Of a DNA stretch of 64,000 bases, positions 49,569 to 57,853 are shown in pieces (position 1 is the stretch's first letter; each line of letters begins with the position of its first letter). The notes below the pieces were generated by a model. It did no database searches. It was not told the DNA's origin and worked only from the letters and a program-made list of their open reading frames with translations. The translations under genes were made by a program, and so were the position numbers. Source of the stretch: Thiovibrio sp964588325 (GTDB lineage Bacteria; Desulfobacterota; Desulfobulbia; Desulfobulbales; Desulfurivibrionaceae); assembly GCA_964588325.1 (NCBI GenBank), contig CAZPOR010000011.1:1-64000 (forward strand), in the 5' to 3' direction.

Positions 49569-52190
49569 TCAGGCGGCGCTTTCCGGCCCAGGTGTCGCAG
49601 CCGGCGGCGCGGTGATGCTGCTGATGAACGTTTCCTCGGTTTTGGAGAAACCGCTTATCATCGACATGATAACCGCCGCCAGATACGGGATCGACTGGAC
49701 CAGCAGGACCATGATCCAGACCATGAGGTCCGCGGTCTCCGATCCTTGCGAAATCACGACGCAGACCGCTGCGAGCCAGAGGGCGATCATGATCAGCCCT
49801 TCTTCCCTGGCGGACTGCAAGGCCTGCAGCAGGGCATGGCGTTTGGCTCGTTTCGGGGTCCGGAAAAACGGGATGTCCTTGGTGACAAAGCCAAGGAGGA
49901 TCGCGCGGGAAATGGTGTGGGACAGGGAAAGGCCCGCCAGGGCCGAGGCCAGGGTCTGTCCGGCCGTGGCCCCGACCCGGGTCCGGTAGAGGTAGATCAT
50001 CTTGCCCACCTTGAAAACAAAGAGGGTCAGCGGCAAGATCGACAGAATGACCAGGGGCGGGTCAACCTGGAGGGGAAAATAAACCATGCCGGTGGACCAG
50101 CCCAGGGCGGCCACGGTGAAGAACATGTTCAGGCTGTCCGCCATCCAGGGTATCCAGCCGGCGACAAAATGATAGCGCTGCCCCCTGGTGAGGGCGGTCT
50201 TTTTGCCGAAGAGCAGGGCCTTGGCGTGCCGCCGCAGGATCTGCACCGCCCCGTAGGCCCAGCGGAAGCGCTGTTTCTTGAAATCGATGAAGGTGTCCGG
50301 CATCAATCCCCGGCCGTAGGTCTTGGGGATATAGGTGGCTTCATAACCGCGTTCAAAGATCTTCAACCCCAGTTCGGCATCCTCGGTGATGCACCATTCC
50401 GCCCACCCCCCGACCTCCTGCAGCACGGATTTGCGCACCATGGTCATGGTGCCGTGCTGGATGATGGCGTTGCGTTCGTTGCGGGTCAGCATGCCGATAT
50501 AGAAAAACCCCTTGTATTCCGCGTAACACATGGCCTTGAAGAGGTTTTCCCCGTCGTCCCGGTAATCCTGGGGCGCCTGGGCAATGGCCAGGGAGGGCTT
50601 GGCAAACTGGGGCGCCATGTCCCGCAGCCAGTCCGGGGTGACAATGTAATCGCTGTCGATGACCGCCAGAATCTCGGCCTCTGGGGCGGTTTTTTCCAGG
50701 GCGAAGTTCAGCGCCCCGGCCTTGAATCCAGCCAGCGGGGCCACATGGAAGAAGCGGAACTTGGGGCCGAGTTTTTGGCAGTGGGCTTCCACCGGTTGCC
50801 AGACCGCCGGGTCCTTGGTGTTGTTGTCGATGACCAGGACCTCGTAACGGGGGTAGTCCAACCGGGCCAGGGCGTTGAGGGTCTCGATCATCATCTCCGG
50901 CGGTTCGTTGTAGGCGGGCACCTGGACGCAAACCATGGGCAACTGGTCATCCTCCAGATGCTGCGGGGTAAACGGCCGCCGCCACTGGGAGAGCCAGGTT
51001 GCCTCCGCCCATTCATGGGCCTCGGCAAGGAGGACCACCACGACCCCGATCATGCCGATGACCATGAGGATGCCGATGAGGATGGTGGTGGGGTTCAGGT
51101 ATTGTCTGGTGTAGGTGTACACGATCCATACCGCCCCGGTGGAGGCGGTGAAGGCGATGGTGGCGAGAAAGCTGCGCCCGCGGGTGCGCAGGGTTGTGCT
51201 GTCGATCAGGAGAAAGGCGAAGGTGATGATGGCGATGATCGCGGAGATTCCGGCCAGAGCGCGCCATTCCGGAATCCTGACGATGGGTTCGGTGAAGGGG
51301 AACTTGGGCTGGCGGTTGACGTCGTACACGCCCCAGTATGCGCCCACCGCGCCTTCGCTGCCCTGTTTCCAGGGCTGGTCAAAGGCCTCCATGACATAGT
51401 AGGTATATTTTTCCTGTTCGGCCTTGTCCAGAAAACGGCGGAGAAAGATGGCTTCGTTGGCCGGGGAGGCCACGGCCAGTTGCCGGGTTCTCCCGTTGCT
51501 GGGCCAGCCCACCTCGCCGATGATCACCTCTTTTCCCGGGAATTTTTGCTTCAGCATGTTCATGTGCTTGACGATGTAGTCAATGGACTGGGCCATCTCC
51601 ACCCCTTCCCAGTAGGGCAGCATGTGGGTGGCGACGTAGTCCACGTGTTCGCCGATTTCCGGATATTTCATCCAGATGTGCCAGGGTTCGGCCGTGCTCA
51701 CCGGAACCCCGATGGCTTCCTGCATCCGGTCGAGATAGGCGATGAGCTGTTCCGGGGTCAGGTCGCCCCGGAGGAGCACCTCGTTGCCGACGATGATCCG
51801 GATCACGTTTTTTGGGTTTTCCTGGGCAACCTTGATGGCGGTTGCGATCTCCGTCTCGTTTCTTTCGAGATCGTCGCTCAACCAGGCGCCGAGGGTCACA
51901 TTGAGCCCGTATTTGCGCGCCAGCCGGGGAATCTCCGCCAGGGTCCCTTCCTGGGTATAGGTTCGCACCGCGTGGGTTTTGTTGGCCAGCAGGGCCAAGT
52001 CCGCGTCGATCTCCTCCTCGGTGGGCAGGACATGGTCGATGGCGCTCTGCCATTCGCGGAACGGGGAAAAAGAAAAACCCTGGATACGGGTCGGCCAGCG
52101 GGGCTCCTGTTCCGGTTTGTTGACAAAGGCCCAGATGCTGCTGGAAATAACCGCGATCGCGATGGCAATGAGGATGTTTGCCCTGGTCAT
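49569..52190 (-). CDS. GH17-GT2 fusion, beta-glucan synthase/transglucosidase
   Basis: An 873-residue membrane protein. After an N-terminal helix, a periplasmic GH17 domain (~35-310) has its acid/base Glu in RIIVGNEVLLRGD and nucleophile Glu in IIGEVGWPSNG. Several membrane helices then lead to a cytoplasmic GT2 domain with DSDYIVTPDW, TEDAELGLKIF and QRFRW, and more helices. Related proteins (NdvB type) make cyclic beta-1,3 or 1,3/1,6 glucans, the GT2 part polymerising UDP-glucose and the GH17 part cutting or cyclising. Here a periplasmic or exported glucan is inferred. It stands alone, without partner synthesis genes. Confidence 0.9.
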   Translation of the reverse strand: MTRANILIAIAIAVISSSIWAFVNKPEQEPRWPTRIQGFSFSPFREWQSAIDHVLPTEEEIDADLALLANKTHAVRTYTQEGTLAEIPRLARKYGLNVTLGAWLSDDLERNETEIATAIKVAQENPKNVIRIIVGNEVLLRGDLTPEQLIAYLDRMQEAIGVPVSTAEPWHIWMKYPEIGEHVDYVATHMLPYWEGVEMAQSIDYIVKHMNMLKQKFPGKEVIIGEVGWPSNGRTRQLAVASPANEAIFLRRFLDKAEQEKYTYYVMEAFDQPWKQGSEGAVGAYWGVYDVNRQPKFPFTEPIVRIPEWRALAGISAIIAIITFAFLLIDSTTLRTRGRSFLATIAFTASTGAVWIVYTYTRQYLNPTTILIGILMVIGMIGVVVVLLAEAHEWAEATWLSQWRRPFTPQHLEDDQLPMVCVQVPAYNEPPEMMIETLNALARLDYPRYEVLVIDNNTKDPAVWQPVEAHCQKLGPKFRFFHVAPLAGFKAGALNFALEKTAPEAEILAVIDSDYIVTPDWLRDMAPQFAKPSLAIAQAPQDYRDDGENLFKAMCYAEYKGFFYIGMLTRNERNAIIQHGTMTMVRKSVLQEVGGWAEWCITEDAELGLKIFERGYEATYIPKTYGRGLMPDTFIDFKKQRFRWAYGAVQILRRHAKALLFGKKTALTRGQRYHFVAGWIPWMADSLNMFFTVAALGWSTGMVYFPLQVDPPLVILSILPLTLFVFKVGKMIYLYRTRVGATAGQTLASALAGLSLSHTISRAILLGFVTKDIPFFRTPKRAKRHALLQALQSAREEGLIMIALWLAAVCVVISQGSETADLMVWIMVLLVQSIPYLAAVIMSMISGFSKTEETFISSITAPPAATPGPESAA

Positions 52191-52575
52191 ATGACTCTCT
52201 TGTTTGGGAAGCGTTTCTGCCGGCGCATGGGGTGCAAGCCGGGAAAAAACTGCGGCGAAGCCGGGTTGCCCGGTTCCCCGGCGTGTTGTCTGTTCTGTGG
52301 GATGATGTGCGAGGCCAAACCCATTTTCCGCATGCGCGCATGGGAGGAAAGTGCTGGAATTTACACCATGAACAGTACCAGTATATACGTCTCAAGGGTG
52401 TTGCTTGTCAATCCTGTTCATGGGCGGGATTATTTTTTTGTCTCCTGCTCCGGATCTCTCCGGATTGTCAGCGAAAAAGGCGAAAAGTCATTGGGTCGGA
52501 TTGTTTGGTAACACCCGGCCAATATGGTATGATGCCAACTCGCCCCTGATCGTGTCCGCCTTGGAGATGCGCCCC
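52191..52575. other. Divergent region between glucan synthase and uvrB
   Basis: The only clear element is the uvrB promoter at 52505-52533. I found no convincing SOS box and no gene. Confidence 0.5.
52505..52533 (+). promoter_or_regulatory. Promoter of uvrB with extended -10
   Basis: TTGGTA (52505-52510), 17 bases, TATGAT (52528-52533), the -10 preceded by TGG as in extended -10 promoters. The leader would be about 35 bases. Confidence 0.65.
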
Positions 52576-54570
52576 ATGCCCTTTCAGCTTGAAACCACCT
52601 ATACCCCTGCCGGAGACCAACCTGCGGCCATCGACCTGTTGTGCCGCGGTCTTACGGAAGGATTGCCGCATCAGGTGCTGCTCGGGGTCACCGGTTCGGG
52701 CAAGACCTTTACCGTGGCCCAGGTCATCGCCAAAACGGGCCGTCCGGCCCTGGTCATGGCTCCCAACAAGACCCTGGCTGCCCAGCTTTATTCGGAATTC
52801 AAGGAGCTGTTTCCCTATAACGCGGTGGAGTATTTCGTCAGCTATTACGACTATTACCAGCCCGAGGCGTACATCCCCTCGTCGGACACCTATATCGAAA
52901 AGGACTCCGCCATCAACGAGGCCATCGACAAGATGCGCCATTCCGCCACCCGGGCGCTCCTTACCCGGCGGGACGTGATCATCGTTGCCTCGGTTTCCTG
53001 TATCTACGGCCTGGGCTCCCCGGAGGAGTACCAGAACATGCATCTCTTTCTCAAGGAAGGGGAGGAGTATCCCCTGGAGGAGATGCGGCGCAGGCTGGTG
53101 CATATGCTTTACGAGCGCAACGATCTCTCCTTCCATCGCGGCACCTTCCGGGTGCGGGGCGACGTGCTGGAGATCTTCCCGGCCTACGAGGAGGACCGCG
53201 CCGTGCGGGTGGAGTTTTTCGGCGACACCATCGAGGCGGTCAGCATCATCGATCCCCTGCGGGGCAAGGTGCTGGAGCGGTTTGGCGAACTCACCGTCTT
53301 TCCGGGCAGCCATTTCGTCACCTCCAAGGACCGGTTGCAGCGGGCAACGGCCACCATCAAGGAGGAGCTTGTGGAACGGCTCGCCTTTTTTCAGGCGAAT
53401 AACCGGCTGGTTGAGGCTCAGCGGTTAGAGCAGCGCACCATGTTCGATCTGGAGATGCTCCAAGAACTGGGCTACTGTCACGGCATCGAGAATTACAGCC
53501 GCCATTTCACCGGTCTTGCGCCCGGCGAGCCGCCCCCCACCCTGCTCGATTATTTCCCTCCGGATTTCGTCCTCTTTGCCGACGAGTCCCATGTGACCAT
53601 CCCCCAGGTTGGGGGCATGTACCGGGGGGACCGCTCCCGCAAGGAAACCCTGGTCGATTTCGGTTTCCGGTTGCCTTCGGCCCTGGATAACCGGCCCCTG
53701 CGCTTTGAGGAATTCGCGGCCCGGATCCCCCAGGCGGTCTATGTTTCGGCGACTCCCGGCGATTTTGAGCTCAACAAGGCGGCGGGCAGGGTGGTGGAGC
53801 AATTGATCCGGCCCACCGGGCTTCTGGACCCGGAGATTCAGGTGCGGCCCGCAACCAATCAGGTGGACGATCTGCTCGAAGAGGTGCGGCTCCGCGAGGA
53901 GCGCGGGGAGGCGGTGCTGGTCACCACCCTGACCAAGCGGATGGCCGAGGATCTCACCGAGTATTACGAAAAGCTCGGGGTGCGGGTGCGCTATCTGCAC
54001 TCGGACATCAAGACCATGGAGCGGATGGAGATTATCCGCGATCTGCGTCTGGGCGCGTTTCAGGTGCTGGTGGGCATCAACCTGCTCCGCGAGGGGCTGG
54101 ATATCCCCGAGGTTTCGCTGGTGGCGGTGCTCGACGCCGACAAGGAGGGATTCCTGCGCAGCGGCCGTTCGCTGATCCAGACCTGCGGCCGCGCGGCCCG
54201 CAACGTGCATGGCAGGGTTATTCTGTATGGCGACCAGATCACCGATTCCATGCGCCAGACCATCGAGGAAACCGAGCGGCGGCGGACCATCCAGGCGGCG
54301 TACAACGAGACCCACGGGATTACTCCGGAAAGCGTCCAGTCGCGGATCAAGGATCTCATGGAGACGGTGTATGAAAAGGATTATGTCACCATTCCCGTGG
54401 CAACCGGCGAGGCAGGAGAGCAGTATGCAACCCTGGCGGAATTGCGGAGGGAGATGAAGGCGCTGGAAAAGGAGATGCGTGCCGCGGCCAAGGAGCTTGC
54501 CTTTGAGGATGCGGCTGTCCTGCGCGATCAGCTCAAGAAACTGAAGGAAATGGAACTTGCATGGCTGTGA
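52576..54570 (+). CDS. uvrB: Excinuclease ABC subunit B
   Basis: A 664-residue helicase-like damage verifier of nucleotide excision repair. Walker A is GVTGSGKTFT; the beta-hairpin region is YFVSYYDYYQPEAYIP; the helicase motifs DESHVTIPQ, SATPG and TCGRAARN are present. The C-terminal UVR motif that binds UvrC is in the last ~40 residues. ATG 52576 is preferred because GGAG lies 9 bases upstream. Confidence 0.97.
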   Translation: MPFQLETTYTPAGDQPAAIDLLCRGLTEGLPHQVLLGVTGSGKTFTVAQVIAKTGRPALVMAPNKTLAAQLYSEFKELFPYNAVEYFVSYYDYYQPEAYIPSSDTYIEKDSAINEAIDKMRHSATRALLTRRDVIIVASVSCIYGLGSPEEYQNMHLFLKEGEEYPLEEMRRRLVHMLYERNDLSFHRGTFRVRGDVLEIFPAYEEDRAVRVEFFGDTIEAVSIIDPLRGKVLERFGELTVFPGSHFVTSKDRLQRATATIKEELVERLAFFQANNRLVEAQRLEQRTMFDLEMLQELGYCHGIENYSRHFTGLAPGEPPPTLLDYFPPDFVLFADESHVTIPQVGGMYRGDRSRKETLVDFGFRLPSALDNRPLRFEEFAARIPQAVYVSATPGDFELNKAAGRVVEQLIRPTGLLDPEIQVRPATNQVDDLLEEVRLREERGEAVLVTTLTKRMAEDLTEYYEKLGVRVRYLHSDIKTMERMEIIRDLRLGAFQVLVGINLLREGLDIPEVSLVAVLDADKEGFLRSGRSLIQTCGRAARNVHGRVILYGDQITDSMRQTIEETERRRTIQAAYNETHGITPESVQSRIKDLMETVYEKDYVTIPVATGEAGEQYATLAELRREMKALEKEMRAAAKELAFEDAAVLRDQLKKLKEMELAWL

Positions 54571-55250
54571 AAAAAGGTTTTTTGTATACAATATTGCTGG
54601 CCTTTGTGCCGTGGTTGTATGCCGGGTTGAGCCGGGTGCTTTTTGCCACCTGCCGGGTGCGGGTGCATGGGGGGGGAAACCTGGCGCGGTGCGAGGCGCA
54701 GGCAAAGCCCTTTGTCGGGGTGTTCTGGCATTACAGCGTGTTTGCCGCGGTCGAACTCATCCGGGGCCGGGGCAGGGGATGGGGCGCCATGGTCAGCGCC
54801 AGTCAGGATGGTGAATTTGTCGCCCGGATTCTTGCCAGGCAGGGAGTGGTCGCGGTACGCGGTTCCCGCAACCGGGGCGGCCTTTCCGCGCTCAAGGGTT
54901 TGATCGGCTTGCTGCGTAAGGGCTACAATGCCGCCATCGTTGCTGATGGCTCCCAGGGCCCGGCCAGGGTCATGCAGGCAGGGGGTATCCTGCTCGCCAG
55001 CAAAAGCGGGGCGCCCATCCTGCCCCTGGCGGTGGCCGCGGATCGTTACTGGGCCTTCCGCAGTTGGGATCGCACCCTGCTGCCCAAGCCTTTTGCCCGG
55101 CTCGACCTCTGGTATGGCGAGCCTTTGGTGGTTCCGGAAAAATCAGGGGCGGAGGAGATCGAACGGTGCCGCCAGGAGATGGAGCATCGGCTCAATGCCT
55201 TGTATGCGCAAGCGTGGGGCAAATACGGCACGGAGGCTCATGGGAGGTAG
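54561..55250 (+). CDS. DUF374 family lysophospholipid/lipid A-type acyltransferase
   Basis: A 229-residue protein with an N-terminal hydrophobic helix (FLYTILLAFVPWLYAGL). The block VGVFWHYSVFAAVE holds the putative acceptor His, and IVADGSQGPARVMQAGGILLASKSGAPILPLAVA is the DUF374 core, related to lipid acyltransferases. It overlaps the uvrB end by 10 bases. Substrate unknown; membrane lipid or lipid A processing is inferred. Confidence 0.85.
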   Translation: MAVKKGFLYTILLAFVPWLYAGLSRVLFATCRVRVHGGGNLARCEAQAKPFVGVFWHYSVFAAVELIRGRGRGWGAMVSASQDGEFVARILARQGVVAVRGSRNRGGLSALKGLIGLLRKGYNAAIVADGSQGPARVMQAGGILLASKSGAPILPLAVAADRYWAFRSWDRTLLPKPFARLDLWYGEPLVVPEKSGAEEIERCRQEMEHRLNALYAQAWGKYGTEAHGR

Positions 55251-55286
55251 CAGCCGACACCATGTCGCGGTTGTCGCGTGAAGCCA

Positions 55287-55337
55287 AAAAAAATAGGGGG
55301 TGAAAGAAACGCGCGTTTCTCTCACCCCTATTTTTTT
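55287..55337. terminator. Bidirectional rho-independent terminator
   Basis: A long near-perfect hairpin, with AAAAAAATAGGGG on the left and CCCCTATTTTTTT on the right and a GAAACGCGCGTTTC core, sits between the convergent DUF374 and adenylate kinase genes and has T-tracts on both strands. Confidence 0.9.
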
Positions 55338-55371
55338 GAAGATGCAGCCCTGTGACGGGCGTATCTGCCGT

Positions 55372-56052
55372 CTAGGCCAACTGATTCATGATCGCCTCGG
55401 TTACCGCCTTGATGGAGATGGAGCCGTCCACGGAGATCACCTTGGCGCCGCCACCCTTTTTGAAGTAGTTGACCGCGGCCATGGTGCCGGTTTTGTCGTC
55501 ATAATAGATATCATGACGCTTGCCGATTGCGGCCTCGTCCTGATCGTCGGCCCGGGCGCTCAAGTCGCCGCCGCATACCCGGCAGACCAGCTTGCCGTCT
55601 TTTTCCACCGGCTTGATGGCCTCGAAGGCGATGTGGTTGGGATGGTTGTTGTCGTTGGCGCAGAGACGGCGGCCCATGATCCGGTCCTTGGCGATCTGGC
55701 GGTCGAGGACGATCTCGATCACATAATCCAAGGCCATGCCCGCATCCTTCAGGGCCTTGTCCAGGGCCTCGGCCTGGGCCAGGGAACGGGGGAAACCGTC
55801 CAGGAGCCAGCCTTTGTCCTTGGATTTCTTCAGGGTTTCAAGGACCATGGGGATGGTGATCTCGTCGGGAACCAGGTCGCCGCGTTCGATGAACGCCTTG
55901 GCCTTCATGCCCAGCTCGGTGCCGCCCTTGATGTGTTCGCGGAAGATGGCGCCGGATTCAATATGGTTGATGTTGTACTTGTCCTTGACAATGGCGCCCT
56001 GGGTGCCTTTGCCGCTTCCATTTGGCCCGAAAGCCAGGATGTTTACCGCCAT
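55372..56052 (-). CDS. Adenylate kinase, Desulfovibrio-type metalloenzyme
   Basis: A 226-residue adenylate kinase distinct from the one at 16690. The P-loop is GPNGSGKGT and the AMP block is WLLDGFPRSLAQAEAL. The LID has Cys 131, His 137, Cys 157 and Cys 160, the same Cys-x5-His...Cys-x2-Cys spacing as the Zn/Co/Fe site of the D. gigas enzyme. In sulfate reducers it would recycle AMP from APS reduction. A -10 TATACT lies 25 bases before the ATG. Confidence 0.93.
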   Translation of the reverse strand: MAVNILAFGPNGSGKGTQGAIVKDKYNINHIESGAIFREHIKGGTELGMKAKAFIERGDLVPDEITIPMVLETLKKSKDKGWLLDGFPRSLAQAEALDKALKDAGMALDYVIEIVLDRQIAKDRIMGRRLCANDNNHPNHIAFEAIKPVEKDGKLVCRVCGGDLSARADDQDEAAIGKRHDIYYDDKTGTMAAVNYFKKGGGAKVISVDGSISIKAVTEAIMNQLA

Positions 56053-56119
56053 GACGATTCTCCTTTATCAATACAGTATATGTTGGCGGGAACGCCTGAT
56101 GCCCCCCGCTCCATGGACA

Positions 56120-56137
56120 TGAATGAGTATTCACTCA
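56120..56137. promoter_or_regulatory. TetR/FadR-type palindrome upstream of adenylate kinase
   Basis: TGAATGAGTATTCACTCA is an 18-bp palindrome with one mismatch to TGAATGANTANTCATTCA, the FadR-type fatty-acid regulator site (from memory of the Bacillus family). It lies about 40 bases above the -10 of the adenylate kinase gene. No such regulator gene is in the window. Confidence 0.4.
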
Positions 56138-56322
56138 AGGAAGAAATAGGTGATGACTATATACCAAAAAAAAGATTGAAGCCAGAAAAAATATTTTTTT
56201 GCGGGAAAGGCGAAGGGCGCTGGAGCAGCGGGATTATCGCCGCTCTCCTGAGGCTGGCGCGGGCCAATATTCGGCGCGATTGGGCAAACGTGTTGCGGGA
56301 AAAAATATCGACGGCAAGCGGA

Positions 56323-56439
56323 TCAACTGGCGTTATGTAATGCGCAGAATTCTTTAATCAGGAGTTTTCGGGCGGAGAGCTCCAGCTTGAAGTAGAAAGG
56401 GCTTTGCATGAGGATTCGTATGGCTTTTTGAGGGGTCAT
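56323..56439 (-). CDS. Very small conserved-type ORF, 38 residues
   Basis: This frame starts MTPQKAIRILMQSPFYFK, continues LELSARKLLIKEFCALHN and stops. A GGAAGGTG ribosome site lies 7 bases before the ATG. The sequence is a plausible two-helix basic/hydrophobic peptide and reads like a real small protein, but I cannot name a family or function. Confidence 0.55.
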   Translation of the reverse strand: MTPQKAIRILMQSPFYFKLELSARKLLIKEFCALHNAS

Positions 56440-56731
56440 GGCATTCACCTTCCGTGGGAATGTTTTTCGAGGCATCCGTTTTCTCTTGTGATTAACTCAT
56501 CGGAGAATGTGCGGTCAAACTTGATTGAGAATAAAAATGGCGGGACGTATGCGGAGAGAAAAAACGCAACTTTTCCCGGGTATTGTTTCTTACTCGTTGA
56601 TACCATTGAAAAAATGCAGCATACTGTGGGTGCAATAATTACGGTGTCCGGGCAGAGCAGGCCGTCGGCGGCATCGCTGCCGCGGCCTGTAAGTCGAAAA
56701 CCGTCAGGGCCGGACAATCTTCGAGGGGTGC
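56440..56731. other. Intergenic region before the K+ channel gene
   Basis: AT-richer sequence without a credible frame. A weak minus-strand TTGACC...TTAATC pair near 56520-56490 could serve the 38-residue ORF. No clear plus-strand promoter for the channel is seen. Confidence 0.4.
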
Positions 56732-57718
56732 ATGCAAAAAATATTTTTTGCCGTTTTCATGTTGGTCGTGATCCTGTGCATCGGCACCTCCGGATACATG
56801 CTGATCGAACACGGCTCTTTTCTCGATAGTCTGTATATGTCGGTGATTACCATCACCACGGTGGGCTATGGGGAGATTATCCCTTTAAGTCCGGCGGGAA
56901 GGATCTTTACCATCTGTCTTATCCTGGCCGGGGTAGGCTTTGTCCTCTATCTGGTGGGCGAGGTAACGGAATCCATGGTTGAAGGCGGATTGCGGAAAAT
57001 CATGGGGAGGAACAATATGGAAAAACGGGTGGCGGTCTTGAAAGACCACTATATTGTCTGCGGTTTTGGCCGGATCGGCAAGGTGATCTGCAAGAACTTC
57101 AAAGAAAGCAAACTCCCCTTTGTCATCGTGGAAAGCGACCCCCAGGAGGTGCAGAAGATCGATGAACTCGGCTACCTGGCTCTGCCCGGCAATGCCTCCA
57201 GCGACGAGATGCTGCTCAAGGCCGGGATCAAACAGGCCAAGGGACTGATCGCCGTGGTCTCTTCCGACGCGGAAAACGTTTACATCATTCTTTCGGCCCG
57301 GGGGCTCAATGCCAATCTGTTCATCATGGCCCGTTCCAGCGGAGCGGAAGGTTCGGAAACCAAGCTGCTGCGGGCTGGGGCCGACAAGGTGATTTCCCCC
57401 TATTTCATCGGGGCCTGCCGCATGGCCCAACTGGTCGTGCGGCCAACGGTGGTGGATTTTCTCGATCTCACCGTGCATGGCGGGGAGCTGGGGTTGCGCC
57501 TGGAAGAGCTGCGGGTTTCCAAGCACTCGGCCCTTATCGGCAAGAGGCTGATGGATTCCGGGCTTCGCAAGGAGTATGATCTCATTGTCGTCGCCATCAA
57601 GAGGGAGCAGGGGGAGATGCAGTTCAATCCCCAGCCGCAAACCCTTATCCTGCCGGGAGACATTCTGGTGGTGCTTGGCGAGCATGAGCATATCACGGCG
57701 CTTGAAAAGCAACTGTGA
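56732..57718 (+). CDS. Two-helix potassium channel with RCK domains
   Basis: A 328-residue protein with TM1 (~4-24), a pore loop with selectivity filter TVGYGE (43-48), and TM2 (~56-76). Then comes an RCK_N domain with the Rossmann motif GFGRIG (111-116) and an RCK_C domain (~245-328; PGDILVVLGEHEHITALEKQ). It is an MthK-like tetrameric channel gated by a cytosolic ligand. RCK_C domains of Firmicute K+ proteins bind c-di-AMP, and cdaA is in this window, but binding here is untested. Confidence 0.94.
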   Translation: MQKIFFAVFMLVVILCIGTSGYMLIEHGSFLDSLYMSVITITTVGYGEIIPLSPAGRIFTICLILAGVGFVLYLVGEVTESMVEGGLRKIMGRNNMEKRVAVLKDHYIVCGFGRIGKVICKNFKESKLPFVIVESDPQEVQKIDELGYLALPGNASSDEMLLKAGIKQAKGLIAVVSSDAENVYIILSARGLNANLFIMARSSGAEGSETKLLRAGADKVISPYFIGACRMAQLVVRPTVVDFLDLTVHGGELGLRLEELRVSKHSALIGKRLMDSGLRKEYDLIVVAIKREQGEMQFNPQPQTLILPGDILVVLGEHEHITALEKQL

Positions 57719-57853
57719 TCCGCCGCGGGTGTGATATATTGTACCCATTGGGGAGATAGCGGCCGGGATTGAAGATTTTTTTCTACTGGCCGATAGGACA
57801 AGGGAAAGGGAATTTCAGCCCGTTTTTTCATTCTTCCGTAGGTGGCAGGCGCA

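Noticed and set aside
49746..52511. 921-codon open frame on the plus strand
   Set aside because: Antisense to the GH17-GT2 gene; low-complexity Gly/His/Asp-rich translation with no family character.
56113..56340. 75-codon plus-strand frame starting MDMNEYSLKEEIGDDY
   Set aside because: No ribosome site, its start overlaps the FadR-type palindrome and the later half is low-complexity basic sequence; kept out as unsupported.
56404..56829. 141-codon plus-strand frame before the K+ channel
   Set aside because: Overlaps the channel start in another frame and the 38-residue ORF on the other strand; no ribosome site.
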